Source: Microbacterium lushaniae
Lineage (GTDB): Bacteria > Actinomycetota > Actinomycetes > Actinomycetales > Microbacteriaceae
Length of the DNA: 64,000 bases
Direction: 5' to 3'
NCBI RefSeq assembly: GCF_008727775.1
Contig: NZ_CP044232.1
Span: 1,674,001 to 1,738,000 of the forward strand
In this document: one piece after another, positions 1 to 8,202 of the stretch
Layout: each line of letters begins with the position of its first letter
Position numbering within the stretch: the first letter of the stretch is position 1
The notes under the pieces: model-generated
What the model saw: only the letters and a program-made list of their open reading frames with translations
Database searches by the model: none
What the model was told of the DNA's origin: nothing
Translations under genes and position numbers: made by a program

Positions 1-953
1 CACAGAACCGGCAGGGGAACGAACGAGTCAGCGCCGGTGAGGTCAGCGTTCACCGCGGCGACGAACCACGTCGTCGGCAGTGCGTTCATCGCAGCCTGGG
101 CAACGACCGGAAGCGCACTCGGCGGCACGATGCCGCCCGATGCGAAGACGAGCAGGATCGTCAGCATCGCCATGCCCTGCTGGGTCGCCTCGGCATTCCG
201 TGACCGCCCCGCGAACACCAGCGCGAGAGCGAACAGCATCGAGCTCCCCGTAACGACAGTCACAGCGAGGCTGACCACGTCGAGCCCATCGACATAGCGG
301 CGCCACACCGCGATCACGACGATGATGAGAACTTCGACGAGCACGACGACAAACCGCGCGGGCACCTGGGCCAGCAAGAACGTGGAGCGGCGAAGCGGCG
401 TGGTTCCGAACAACCGGAGCAGCCCTCGCTCTCGCATGCCCACGAGCGGGACCGTCAACCCGATGAAGGCCGCACTCGAAATAGCCGTCATCGCCGCCAC
501 ACCCAGGTACGCGCGCAACGGATCGAGCCTCACATCGCCACGATCGTCAACAACAGTGATCGCATGGGCCGAGAATCCCGCATCACGGAGAGCAACCCAT
601 ATCGAGTTCCATGCCGGGCGAGCCGACCCATCCAGCACCACGGAAACACGATCGCCATCGCGCCGGACCTCCGCGTTTCGGTCGTCCACTCCCGGATCGA
701 CAACTGCGACACCGGCTTGCTCCAGAGCCTGTGACACCTGCACGTCTGCAGGGATCACTGCAACGGTCGGAGAAGCGCCCAAGACCGTGAACGTGACCCA
801 CATCGACACATAGATCGCCACGATCACCACGAACATGAACAGCATCGACAGGCCGCTCAACGGATTGCGCAGCATGTCCCGGCCGCTGATGGTGGCAAGC
901 CGTGCATAGGCCGCGCGGCTCGACCACCACCCGACTCCGACCCTGCCGCTCAT
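1..953 (-). CDS. ABC-2 type exporter permease, partial
   Basis: Membrane subunit of an ABC-2 exporter. The window edge removes its C-terminus, leaving about 317 residues, and the partner ATPase is not in view. Reading the minus strand from the ATG at 953 gives one long frame. It has a short cytoplasmic N-terminus (SGRDMLRNPLSGL), a first membrane helix at about residues 36-57, an outside domain of about 90 residues, then at least four more helices from about residue 150. PLVGMRERGLLRLFGTTPL between helices 2 and 3 is a typical cytoplasmic coupling loop of this family. The cargo cannot be told. No strong Shine-Dalgarno precedes the start, and 954-1219 upstream holds no convincing gene. Confidence 0.85.
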   Translation of the reverse strand, partial: MSGRVGVGWWSSRAAYARLATISGRDMLRNPLSGLSMLFMFVVIVAIYVSMWVTFTVLGASPTVAVIPADVQVSQALEQAGVAVVDPGVDDRNAEVRRDGDRVSVVLDGSARPAWNSIWVALRDAGFSAHAITVVDDRGDVRLDPLRAYLGVAAMTAISSAAFIGLTVPLVGMRERGLLRLFGTTPLRRSTFLLAQVPARFVVVLVEVLIIVVIAVWRRYVDGLDVVSLAVTVVTGSSMLFALALVFAGRSRNAEATQQGMAMLTILLVFASGGIVPPSALPVVAQAAMNALPTTWFVAAVNADLTGADSFVPLPVL

Positions 954-1219
954 GGCGATTCATCCCCTTTGCAGCCCATCCGAGGCAGTGACAAGGACGC
1001 TTGACAGAGTTCAGCCTGTACCAGTCCGGGACGGGGTGTCAAGGTCCCTTGTCTTTCCCTCCGCTTCCGCCGGAGCGTCCCCTCCCTCTTTCGAAGCGCG
1101 GTCTTGCCTAATGCGGGTGCGCGCGCGGCTCGCTGAACCATGGCCGGCAGGTCGACGCGGTTCAGTCTCCAGCTGCGCTCCATGCTTACGGCCGCGGATG
1201 CAGTCGCTGGCCTCTCGTC

Positions 1220-1689
1220 TCAAATGGAGACTGTTACGAGCGCGGTGCTTGGTCCCCCGCATTGCTCGCTCCCCCCGACCCGCTTCCAGTCGGGGCTGAC
1301 GGAGCCCTCAGACACGACAGAGCCGTCGGCATCAAGCGCGCGGACTGTGACTTCTTCGAGCAGGAACACGTCAGTTGCGAACATCCACCTGTCCCCGCTC
1401 CGTTCGGCCACCCTGATGAGGCTAAGCGGGCTACTGGAATTGACGTCAGGTCCAGGAGCGCATCCGTCCTCCGTGCAGAGCTGGACACTTCGCACGGAGG
1501 AGGTCTGGCCCGTCACCTCGACGGTAAGAGTGTGCCCCCACCCGATAGCGGGACAGGCGACCGGCGCCGGAGCGACCCGGTCAGAGCTACGAGTGCGATG
1601 CCACCGAGCGCCGTCGTTGATATTCCCGCGCGGTTCAGTGCCACCCGCCATCGTCTGGGCTCACGCGACGGCGAGCCTGCTCTCCTCAC
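1220..1689 (-). pseudogene. small secreted/lipoprotein, frameshifted
   Basis: Two frames must be joined to give a sensible protein. The GTG at 1689, behind a good ribosome site (AAGGGGA), opens a frame encoding a basic N-terminus and a signal-like helix (STTALGGIALVALTG). That frame runs on into an unlikely RRRSP stretch. One base back, the other frame gives VACPAIGWGHTLTVEV and then VQLCTEDGCAPGPDV, running to the stop at 1220. Mature proteins of this look are common small exported actinobacterial proteins of unknown role. The shift lies at about 1560-1585, and adding one base would restore a precursor of about 156 residues. It is either a decayed gene or a sequencing error. The ATG at 1651 would give a protein with no signal peptide and looks spurious. 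Confidence 0.6.
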
Positions 1690-1848
1690 GTCCGTTCCCC
1701 TTCGGCGTCGTAGCGTCCTTCACCAAGAGTGTCTTTGGACGGCCAGTCGTCTCCACCCGCGCCGCATGCCTCGAAGGTTGTTGCAAGGACTACTACGTGA
1801 AGGTCCGCGCCTTCGCCAATGTTTCGATGACCGGTTTAGGTTGGCGGA

Positions 1849-2355
1849 GTGAGGACGATCCGAATAGCCCTCATCGGAGTCGTCCTACCGATGGCGTCAA
1901 TGCTGGCCGCATACGCTCTCCCCCGCATCTGGCCGGACCTCCCTCAGGAGGTCCCGTCCCATTGGCGCGGCGGCACCGTCACGAACTACATGCCGGTCGA
2001 GAGTTTTGTGGCGGGTTGGCTCATTGGCATTTGCCTCTTGTCGACTCTTTCGGTCGGGCTGACAATCCTCGCGCTGGCGCAATCGAAATGGTCGAATGCC
2101 ACTCGCGCTTTCATCGCGATCAGCGTCGCCGCTAGCGCCGCAGCTGCGAGTTCGTTGCTCGCTCAGCTTGGCGTGATGCGGGGACTCACAGCTTCGGAGT
2201 CAGCCGCGGTGGGAGCCGGCATTGGCATTCTGGTTTTGATGGGCGTGTTCGTCGCAGCCGGTTTGATCGCCTTCTTCGCACTCCCACCGGCGCAGGCAGG
2301 CTCCGACGGGACGCGCGAGTCGAAGCGCCTTCCAACGGTCGACGCCCGTCAATAG
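1849..2355 (+). CDS. four-helix membrane protein, unknown function
   Basis: A 168-residue integral membrane protein. The GTG start is followed at once by a first helix (IALIGVVLPMASMLAAYAL). Three more hydrophobic stretches lie near residues 52-76, 84-106 and 122-145, before a short polar tail. The loop after helix 1 reads LPQEVPSHWRGGTVTNYMP, which resembles the proline/His/Trp loop of DUF1648-type membrane proteins. That match is by eye only. It stands alone between a broken lipoprotein gene on the other strand and a DUF2199 gene, so context gives no role. Confidence 0.6.
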   Translation: MRTIRIALIGVVLPMASMLAAYALPRIWPDLPQEVPSHWRGGTVTNYMPVESFVAGWLIGICLLSTLSVGLTILALAQSKWSNATRAFIAISVAASAAAASSLLAQLGVMRGLTASESAAVGAGIGILVLMGVFVAAGLIAFFALPPAQAGSDGTRESKRLPTVDARQ

Positions 2356-2484
2356 CGGACCGTCTGCCCGCCATACCTCTCCATGGTCGCGCACCGTTGG
2401 GCGATCCACTCCCCCGTCGCTCGCCCGTGGCATTCGCTCATTGCTCAACAACATGCCCCGACGGTTCGGCTCTATGGTCGCGGT

Positions 2485-2979
2485 ATGGAGTTCGATACCT
2501 GTGCGGATTGCGGCCGGGCCCTTGACGCCCACGACCGGCACATCAAGTTTGCGCTTCCGGATCCGGTCCTGGACGCTGGCCAAATTGACGCAGCGGACAT
2601 GTGGTTGTCAGGACCGGATGCCAAGTCGTCGACGCTGATGCAGGTGCAGAATGTCGGAGCATTCGTCCGCGCTCTTCTTCCTGTCACGCTGACCGATGAT
2701 CACGTTGTCACGTACGGAGTATGGATAGCAATCGACCCAGCCGAGTTCGGTCGCGTATTCGATGTCTGGTGGAAACCTGAGTATCAGGACCTCGCGCTTG
2801 ACGGCTATCTCGGCAATTCGGTTCAGCCATGGGGACTGCTGGGCTCGCCCGTCAGTATCGCGGTTCGAGATCCGGAGAGCATCCCATACTGCACCCAGAG
2901 CAGTGCGAATCAGCTCCAATCAGTTATCGCCGACACGTGGAATCACGACCTCGTTCTCGCCGCCTACTGGGGGAACTGA
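2485..2979 (+). CDS. DUF2199 domain protein
   Basis: Cytoplasmic protein of 164 residues from the ATG at 2485. I chose this start because it begins MEFDTCADCGRALDAHD, the family's usual opening with a CxxC pair. The longer in-frame extension upstream has no protein-like composition. The body contains the phrases DAADMWLSGPDA, VTYGVWIAIDP and VQPWGLLGSPVSIAV, and the match to DUF2199 is from memory of such phrases. The function is unknown. CxxC at residues 6-9 could bind a metal but lacks a second pair nearby. No operon partner is evident. Confidence 0.7.
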   Translation: MEFDTCADCGRALDAHDRHIKFALPDPVLDAGQIDAADMWLSGPDAKSSTLMQVQNVGAFVRALLPVTLTDDHVVTYGVWIAIDPAEFGRVFDVWWKPEYQDLALDGYLGNSVQPWGLLGSPVSIAVRDPESIPYCTQSSANQLQSVIADTWNHDLVLAAYWGN

Positions 2980-3046
2980 TCCCCGGGTCACGCGCGTCTG
3001 ATCGCTCGCCTGTGCCCCGAGACGGGTGATTTCTCCCGTTCAGGCG

Positions 3047-3547
3047 CTATCCGCCCGTGAAGCCCTCGGCGAAGATCTGGTAGCCGGCTGCCTCACAGGC
3101 GTCGGCTGGGGAGGGCGCTGTGTTCGGCCCCGGGTTGCCGATGCTGGTTGCGCCCTGGGCTCCCGCGGGGATGGGAGGGTATTCCGCCTTCAGCGCCGCA
3201 ACGGCATCGCTGACGGCCCCCTCGCCCCGCGTGGGAACCCGGTCGAGGACCCGCGTGGCGAGTCGCATCCAGCCGTCGTACTCCTTCTGTGACATGCGCC
3301 CCTCGTGGAGGGCCGCCCCCGCGTTCTGAAGGATGGTCGAGACGTCGGTGAACGCCTCGCACGTCTCGATATCCGTCACGGTGGAAGGAGCCATGGTGGC
3401 AGAAGGGGTGACGACAGGGGCTGTGGTTTCGGGCGTCGCGGCGACGGACCCAGCCGGAGCACACCCGGCGATCCCTGCGGTGACGGCGAGAGCGCACGCC
3501 GCTACAACGGTGCGGCTAACCGAGAAGCCGGCAGAGAACCTGATCAT
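3047..3547 (-). CDS. putative lipoprotein
   Basis: Exported lipoprotein of 166 residues from the ATG at 3547. Its hydrophobic signal (VVAACALAVTAGIAGC) ends in a lipobox with the Cys at about residue 29. A Thr/Pro/Ala-rich linker follows, then a helical domain (CEAFTDVSTILQNAGAALHE, later GWMRLATRVLDRVPTRGE) and a small C-terminal part with a second Cys. The conserved-looking Cys pair (CEAF and DACEAAG) may form a disulfide outside the cell. An earlier in-frame ATG at 3622 would put a basic tail before the signal peptide and overlap the upstream gene. It may be co-transcribed with the upstream lipoprotein. Function unknown. Confidence 0.65.
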   Translation of the reverse strand: MIRFSAGFSVSRTVVAACALAVTAGIAGCAPAGSVAATPETTAPVVTPSATMAPSTVTDIETCEAFTDVSTILQNAGAALHEGRMSQKEYDGWMRLATRVLDRVPTRGEGAVSDAVAALKAEYPPIPAGAQGATSIGNPGPNTAPSPADACEAAGYQIFAEGFTGG

Positions 3548-3576
3548 GATCGGAGCATAGCGCCGCGCCGCGCCGT

Positions 3577-4216
3577 TCATCCTCCTGGACAATCGCAGCG
3601 GCCGCCGCTGCTGCACTGGCACGGGAGTGGCTGAAAGTCAGCCTCGGTTACGGTGCGGCGGACGTCGAGTTCGCGCAGAGAGATTGGGTCGCCGTGGCGT
3701 GCATAGTCGGCCACATCGATGAGCCCATGTCCTCGGCCGTCGGTGCAATCTGACGGGTCGGCGTGGACCACCCGCTCCTCGACGGGGAACCGTAAAACGA
3801 AGCACACCGCGGCACTCCGCGACTGATAAAACCACCCGCCCGCCAGAATGCGCGTCGGCAGAAGCTGCCAGGGTCAGCGCGGCTCCCTCGTGCGACGAGG
3901 AAACGCCCAGGAGTGTGTAGACCCCTCCCTTTAGGACAGCAGTGGGATCCTCGTACAGCGGTCTCGCGTCATAGACGGAACCGATCTGCGGGAGCGTTCC
4001 TTCCGGGTCGGTGGCCAGAGAGTCCCGATACGACCACAGATCGTTTCGGGCGCTTTCGACCATGTGCGTGAGATCGGCATGCAGCTCGTCGTCAAGAGAC
4101 GGTGTGAGCGACACCGACGAGCAACCGGTAGTGACCGCGGCCATCCCGCCGATGCCGGCTGCCACGAGTAAACGGAACGCGCTATTCGTCCTGCGCCGTT
4201 GGTGAAGACTTCTCAT
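3577..4216 (-). pseudogene. lipoprotein gene with a frameshift
   Basis: From the ATG at 4216 the frame gives a lipoprotein signal (LLVAAGIGGMAAVTTGC) and a mature domain (LTHMVESARNDLWSYRDSLA, later GGVYTLLGVSSSHEGAALTL). Near 3850 this frame degenerates into Arg-rich sequence. The next frame picks up a natural continuation: ILAGGWFYQSRSAAVCFVLR, then a Cys/Asp-rich tail to the stop at 3577. Dropping one base near 3848-3852 would restore about 212 residues. Its start overlaps the stop of the upstream membrane protein by 4 bp, as in a two-gene operon. Either the gene is broken in this strain or the sequence has an indel error. Confidence 0.6.
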
Positions 4217-4521
4217 TGAGAATCACCCTCCTTATCCGGTCTGGTGGGCGCGTCTCCAAGCGCGCTCGCAACCCCCTGGAGCAGCAGCGCGAGCCCGCCG
4301 ATGGCGATCCCCGCGCCGAGCAACGCGACAAGCAGGGGAAGCACCACCGCCTCGAAGAACTCATTCACGTCGATCATGAGAAGGAAGGCGCCATTGGTGC
4401 CCACCGTCAACAGCACCGCTTCGATAGCCGGCAACAGCGCAAAGCTGACGACCAGGAGCCCGCCAATCCCGAGCAGGCCACCGCTCGTGATGTAGGCCGC
4501 CGACGCGAGTCCCCGTTGCAT
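4213..4521 (-). CDS. small membrane protein
   Basis: A 102-residue protein with two to three membrane helices: about residues 8-32 (ITSGGLLGIGGLLVVSFALL), a middle stretch around 35-50, and 60-88 (VLPLLVALLGAGIAIGGLAL). A short charged tail follows. Its stop overlaps the start of the downstream lipoprotein gene (ATGA), so the two are probably translated together. It is divergent from the membrane protein/sigma pair at 4844. I do not recognise the family. Confidence 0.55.
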   Translation of the reverse strand: MQRGLASAAYITSGGLLGIGGLLVVSFALLPAIEAVLLTVGTNGAFLLMIDVNEFFEAVVLPLLVALLGAGIAIGGLALLLQGVASALGDAPTRPDKEGDSQ

Positions 4522-4650
4522 GGTGGTCAGTGTGCCCTACCGTCGGTCGCCTTTGAGAGATATATGAGCTTTTCGCGTGACTGTCGCCACGCCCGGCTCT
4601 TAGTCGCCCGCCGAGCCGGAGTCCACAACGATGCGGTTCAGGTGCGTGGA

Positions 4651-4713
4651 TAGTGAGGAAACGGGTAACGCGGTTTCCCAGCAGAGGTTGCGTTACCCGT
4701 TGCGACTCCTGCA
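4651..4713 (+). repeat. 63-nt hairpin repeat, copy 1
   Basis: Imperfect palindrome with arms AACGGGTAACGC (4660-4671) and GCGTTACCCGTT (4690-4701), a perfect 12-bp stem. The 18-nt centre can extend the stem through G-U pairs. It is shared in the same orientation with 6159-6221 and 6791-6854, including the flanking TAGTGAGGAA and CTGCA ends. It lies in the gap of about 320 bp between the divergent genes starting at 4521 and 4844, and no other gene is visible in that gap. Confidence 0.8.
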
Positions 4714-4843
4714 CGCGTCACTCCCCCCGCCGATCGTTTGGGGCTCACCGGACGTCATCAGGACGGATGTCCGACGCGCGTGGACACCTGACAGAGGTGC
4801 GGCCATGTACTGGGTAATGCTTCTATCAGGAAGGCGTCTACCC

Positions 4844-5434
4844 ATGAACGACCTCGATTTTGAGTCCCGGGTTCGCAATGCGGCACCGAACACTGCCACC
4901 CCCATCGGCCTCGCCGACCACAGCGGCCGCATTCTCCGCGAGGCTCGTGCGCGTCGCACGCGTCAGGTGCGCCTGTGGGCGGCCAGCGCGGCCGCATCAG
5001 TGGTGCTCGTCGGGGCCGGCACGGTCGCTGTAGCGGGCAACGGTTTGCAGACCCCGTGGGGCTGGACGGCTGACAACGTGTACCAGATCCCCGGACCGGA
5101 CGGCGAGACCTGCTTCGCAGGACTCGTGGTGAAGCCCGACGGAGTTGCTGACGACGCGCCCGTGGTGCAGGAAGCGCACGAGATCGTCGCAGCGCTGGAT
5201 CTGGATGCCCTGGACACTTCTGCGGCTGCTGCCGAGCTGATAGTGGCAAACGATCAGCCGTTCGCCGACGGAAGCCCGGGTGTTGCGCACTATACCGACG
5301 AAGAAATCGCTCAGTCCGCGATGCACCAGACGGTCGCCAAAATTCTGTTCGCTGAGCTCGAGGATCGTGGTCTGTCGACGTCGAAAGAAGCTGGCTCCGT
5401 GAGCCTATTGAGCCAGGCACAGGGCTGCCAGTGA
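4844..5434 (+). CDS. single-pass membrane protein paired with sigma factor
   Basis: A protein of 196 residues from the ATG at 4844, 9 bases behind an AGGAAGG ribosome site. The frame is open further upstream but runs through the hairpin repeat, so I exclude that part. A polar N-terminal segment of about 40 residues is followed by one helix (about 43-64, LWAASAAASVVLVGAGTVAV) and an outside domain containing GETCFAGLVVKPDG and a C-terminal Cys. The layout suits an anti-sigma factor or a sigma-linked membrane sensor. It lacks the zinc-binding HxxxCxxC motif of ZAS-type anti-sigmas. Its stop overlaps the next gene's GTG, so it sits upstream of the sigma gene, opposite to the usual order. Confidence 0.65.
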   Translation: MNDLDFESRVRNAAPNTATPIGLADHSGRILREARARRTRQVRLWAASAAASVVLVGAGTVAVAGNGLQTPWGWTADNVYQIPGPDGETCFAGLVVKPDGVADDAPVVQEAHEIVAALDLDALDTSAAAAELIVANDQPFADGSPGVAHYTDEEIAQSAMHQTVAKILFAELEDRGLSTSKEAGSVSLLSQAQGCQ

Positions 5435-5979
5435 GACTGGCGGGCGGGAACAGTGCCATGTCGCTCCAGGAGCTCGTCCAACGCAATGCGAACGATCTGC
5501 TCCGGTACTTTCAACGCCGCCTCGCCAACCGAGAAGATGCCGCCGAAGCCTATGGTGAGCTTCTCCTGACAGCTTGGAAACTCCGTCGAAAGATCCCCTC
5601 GGACGGCACGCAGGGACGCATGTGGCTCTTTGCCACCGCGCACAACGTGTTGCGGGACTCCCGGCGTGCCTCGGCTCGCCGATTGGCTGCTGTTGATCGC
5701 CTCGCGAGCGACATGCGGGCGATGCCGACAGCCGTCGACGCCGCCGACTCCATCGAAGTGCGGGACGCCCTTGCACGGCTACCCGAAGAGGACGCCGAAC
5801 TCATTCGGTTGACCTACTGGGACGGGTTGGCCTCCCATGAAGCGGCTTCGGTGCTCGGAATCAACCCGTCAACCGCGCGCTCGCGCCTCGCCCGAGCGAG
5901 ACAGCAACTGCGAGATGCCCTCGAAGAAGACGACACGGAAAGGAAGGGGACGGCGAATGCACGAGCCGCGGCCGTCTGA
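5431..5979 (+). CDS. ECF-type sigma-70 factor
   Basis: Sigma factor directing RNA polymerase to a small regulon. Region 2 runs over about residues 15-75 (LLRYFQRRLANREDAAEAYG, then GRMWLFATAHNVLRD). Region 4 runs over about 115-168 (LARLPEEDAELIRLTYWDGL, then a helix-turn-helix GINPSTARSRLARAR). The length, about 182, is normal for the group. The GTG at 5431 overlaps the stop of the upstream membrane protein (GTGA). The ATG at 5458 is an alternative start that leaves both sigma regions intact. Translational coupling suggests the upstream membrane protein controls it. Confidence 0.85.
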   Translation: MRLAGGNSAMSLQELVQRNANDLLRYFQRRLANREDAAEAYGELLLTAWKLRRKIPSDGTQGRMWLFATAHNVLRDSRRASARRLAAVDRLASDMRAMPTAVDAADSIEVRDALARLPEEDAELIRLTYWDGLASHEAASVLGINPSTARSRLARARQQLRDALEEDDTERKGTANARAAAV

Positions 5980-6158
5980 CCTCGTGCTGCCACCCACCCA
6001 GCGGATTCTGGTGGCCTTACCCCAGCCGTCTCCGCCCGTCCGCAGCTGAGTCGGCCCCTCCCCCCCCCGCTGGGGATCATGCGTCCACATCAACACGGAT
6101 GCGTGGTCCCGATCGTCGTCTCCGGCGGTCGGAGGTTTCGATAATCGGCCCGCTTAGT

Positions 6159-6221
6159 TAGTGAGAAACGCGTAACGCGCTTTTCCAGCAGAAGCCGTAC
6201 TGCCCGTTGCGAAAGACTGCA
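6159..6221 (+). repeat. 63-nt hairpin repeat, diverged copy 2
   Basis: Same length and ends as the copies at 4651 and 6791 (TAGTGAG at the start, CTGCA at the end) with the central CCAGCAGA kept. The arms have drifted, so the stem is weaker than in the other copies. It lies between the sigma gene and the convergent DUF4279 gene. Nothing else is visible in 5980-6260. Confidence 0.65.
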
Positions 6222-6260
6222 ATCGCCTTCCCGACCGCATGCCGCTGTGAGCGCACGCGA

Positions 6261-6686
6261 CTATGTGCTGGGGACTTTCTCGCTACCCCGGTCGAAGAAC
6301 ACGGTTGCATAGACATCGAGGCCTAGAGCTGAAATCTTCTCGGTCAGGTCCACCGGCAGAACAAACCCACCCTGAGCCGAGTCTGAGTCGGCGGACCACC
6401 AGATCCGGGCGTCGCAGTCGGGTGGCAACTTCCCGACTCGATCAAGGGCGGGGCCGCAGCGCACAAGAAGCGCACGAAGGGCTCGGGTGCCGCTCTGGTC
6501 CTCATCCGTGTTGTCGAGTGAGTCGACGTCGAGCGACCAGAAGTGGTGTTCGCGAACGCGACCGGAGCGGAGCTGTGCACCCTTGCGTCCTACCTCGCTT
6601 GGTTCAAGGGTGAGCATCTCGGAGATGGAGGCCGGCTCCGTGTCGGTCGACAACACCACGAGTGACGCTCTGCCGGACCGAATCAT
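6261..6686 (-). CDS. DUF4279 domain protein
   Basis: A soluble protein of 141 residues from the ATG at 6686. The frame is open to 6722, but the extra 12 residues look non-coding. Features that match DUF4279 are an opening strand (ASLVVLSTDTEPASISEML), a Pro-Ser-Glu turn followed by GRKGAQLRSGR, then HHFWSLDVDS, and a C-terminal strand ending in an aromatic-rich VYATVFFD. Such proteins are often strain-specific, and some act as immunity-like or orphan genes. Here the role is unknown. Confidence 0.6.
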   Translation of the reverse strand: MIRSGRASLVVLSTDTEPASISEMLTLEPSEVGRKGAQLRSGRVREHHFWSLDVDSLDNTDEDQSGTRALRALLVRCGPALDRVGKLPPDCDARIWWSADSDSAQGGFVLPVDLTEKISALGLDVYATVFFDRGSEKVPST

Positions 6687-6790
6687 GGCCTGAGCATACG
6701 GTGGTGGCCATCGCCCCTGCATCGCTTGGCGCGCAGAACAGGCGTCGAAGGGGCCCCCAACCGGCGGGGCCTACCTGCTGCGCTGCACAT

Positions 6791-6854
6791 TAGTCAGGAA
6801 ACGGGTAACGCGGTTCCTCAGCAGAGGTTGCGTTACCCGTTTGCGAAGTCTGCA
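6791..6854 (+). repeat. 63-nt hairpin repeat, copy 3
   Basis: Best-preserved copy, with 13-bp arms AAACGGGTAACGC (6799-6811) and GCGTTACCCGTTT (6830-6842). An inner CCTC/GAGG stem closes an AGCA loop. The flanks match copy 1 (TAGTCAGGAA and GTCTGCA). It lies between the divergent genes starting at 6686 and 6905. Confidence 0.8.
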
Positions 6855-6904
6855 GCCACCCTCCCCGGCGCGCAGGACGCGTCCTGTGCCAGGGCTTGGG
6901 CACG

Positions 6905-7129
6905 ATGACATCTTTCCAGGCCACCCCTCAGGGCAAGCCGACTCAGATGTCACCCACGCATGCGACAGACCCAGCCGGTGTGGCGTGGGCCACCGTCGGG
7001 CTCTACGCCGACGCAACCGGCACCAGCGGTTACGTACCCGTGACCTCCTGGCTGGCGGGCATCCTGGCTCTCGCCGCGCTCGTGGCAGGGATCGCGACAC
7101 TGAACGGGCGTCCGCACCGCAACCGGTGA
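6905..7129 (+). CDS. possible small membrane protein
   Basis: A 74-residue frame from the ATG at 6905, with a polar N-terminus and one hydrophobic helix (VTSWLAGILALAALVAGI) before a short basic tail. It ends 16 bp before the stop of the convergent CPBP gene. No clear ribosome site and no recognised family. The composition of the last 50 residues is protein-like, so it may be a real small membrane protein or the tail of a lost gene. Confidence 0.35.
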   Translation: MTSFQATPQGKPTQMSPTHATDPAGVAWATVGLYADATGTSGYVPVTSWLAGILALAALVAGIATLNGRPHRNR

Positions 7130-7145
7130 CCGGCGCCGAGTCGGC

Positions 7146-8087
7146 CTACGAGACCCGAGCGGCCACCGCCTCCATCCGCGACGCGGTGGCGACCGGTGTG
7201 CGCGCCGGTCCCGTGCGCCGGGTCAGCATCCAGATCACCACCGTGACGAGGAGGACGACGATGGCGGGTGCGAGCAGCGCCGCGTCTCCGACACCAGCGG
7301 AGCGATCCATCCCGGCCTGGAAGTCCTGGCGCAGAGCGGCTTCGAACATGAAGACCAGGGTGTTGAGCCCGGCATGCAGCACCACGGCGACTTCGAGGCC
7401 GCCCGTGCGCCACGTGATCAGCGCCGTCCCGGCGGCGAACAGGAGGTACCAGAGGTTCTGCCACGGATCGGCCGAGAAGTGGATGGCCGCGAAGACCACG
7501 CTCGAGACCGCGATACCGGTGACGAGTCCCGCTCGCTTGCCGCGCGCCCACCCTCCCGCGACCCGGAAGACCAGGCCCCGGTAGCCGTACTCCTCCCCCG
7601 CAGCCTGGAGCGGGGTGAACAGGAGCGTCGCGACGATGAACCACACCACGTCCGTGTTCGTCCACGTGACGCCCTCCGGAATCGGCGCGGAGTACTGGAT
7701 GGCCAGAAAGACGATCCATGCGGGCAGGATGACCAGCAGCGCCCGTCCGAAGATGTCGAACCGGAACCGCGACACCACGGAATGCAGCGACGCGCCCTTC
7801 ACCCCGTACAGCCAGCGCTGGAGCAGCATGCTCCACGGGATCATCAAACCGACGCTCACCAACGCGGCGGCGTGCGCCAGAGGCGTATACCCCGCCCGGC
7901 CATCCGTGCCGATGGCGGCGTCGATCACGCCTGCTCCGGCGACCAGGACGATGCTGCTGAGCAACAGGCCGGCGATCAGGAGCACGATCGCGAGGATCCC
8001 GCGTCCGATGCGGCGCTTCTCTCCAGCGAGGACCCGGTGGTACTCGACGTTGGAAGGGACGGTGTTCGCGAGGTCTTTCATGAGCAT
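7146..8087 (-). CDS. CPBP family intramembrane protease
   Basis: A membrane-embedded CAAX-type (CPBP/Abi) protease of 313 residues with about eight helices. The catalytic motifs are all present: EEYGYRG at about residues 165-171 (the EExxxR motif), His203 in AIHFSAD, and H238 with N242 in HAGLN. Family members cleave substrates in the membrane or process peptides and bacteriocins. No peptide or modification genes are adjacent, so the substrate is unknown. The start at 8087 has another ATG two codons on (8081). Confidence 0.85.
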   Translation of the reverse strand: MLMKDLANTVPSNVEYHRVLAGEKRRIGRGILAIVLLIAGLLLSSIVLVAGAGVIDAAIGTDGRAGYTPLAHAAALVSVGLMIPWSMLLQRWLYGVKGASLHSVVSRFRFDIFGRALLVILPAWIVFLAIQYSAPIPEGVTWTNTDVVWFIVATLLFTPLQAAGEEYGYRGLVFRVAGGWARGKRAGLVTGIAVSSVVFAAIHFSADPWQNLWYLLFAAGTALITWRTGGLEVAVVLHAGLNTLVFMFEAALRQDFQAGMDRSAGVGDAALLAPAIVVLLVTVVIWMLTRRTGPARTPVATASRMEAVAARVS

Positions 8088-8202
8088 TTTCTCGTTCGGG
8101 GTCGGCGGGCAGCCGATGGCCGGATGCCCACTGCCATGAGAAGCCCTGTGGTCGGCACAGGGTCAAGCGCTGTGCTCTACGCGAGTCGCCGAGTCAGCAG
8201 CG

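Noticed and set aside
950..1183. 77-codon minus-strand frame upstream of the ABC-2 permease
   Set aside because: Arg/Leu-rich low-information sequence without motif or good ribosome site. I treat 954-1219 as non-coding.
1140..2135. 331-codon plus-strand frame
   Set aside because: Ser/Pro/Arg-rich, overlaps the lipoprotein gene and the membrane protein gene in other frames, and has no ribosome site or motif.
4651..6854. Hairpin repeats as integron attC sites
   Set aside because: The arms do not carry the GTTRRRY/RYYYAAC core sites and no integrase is nearby.
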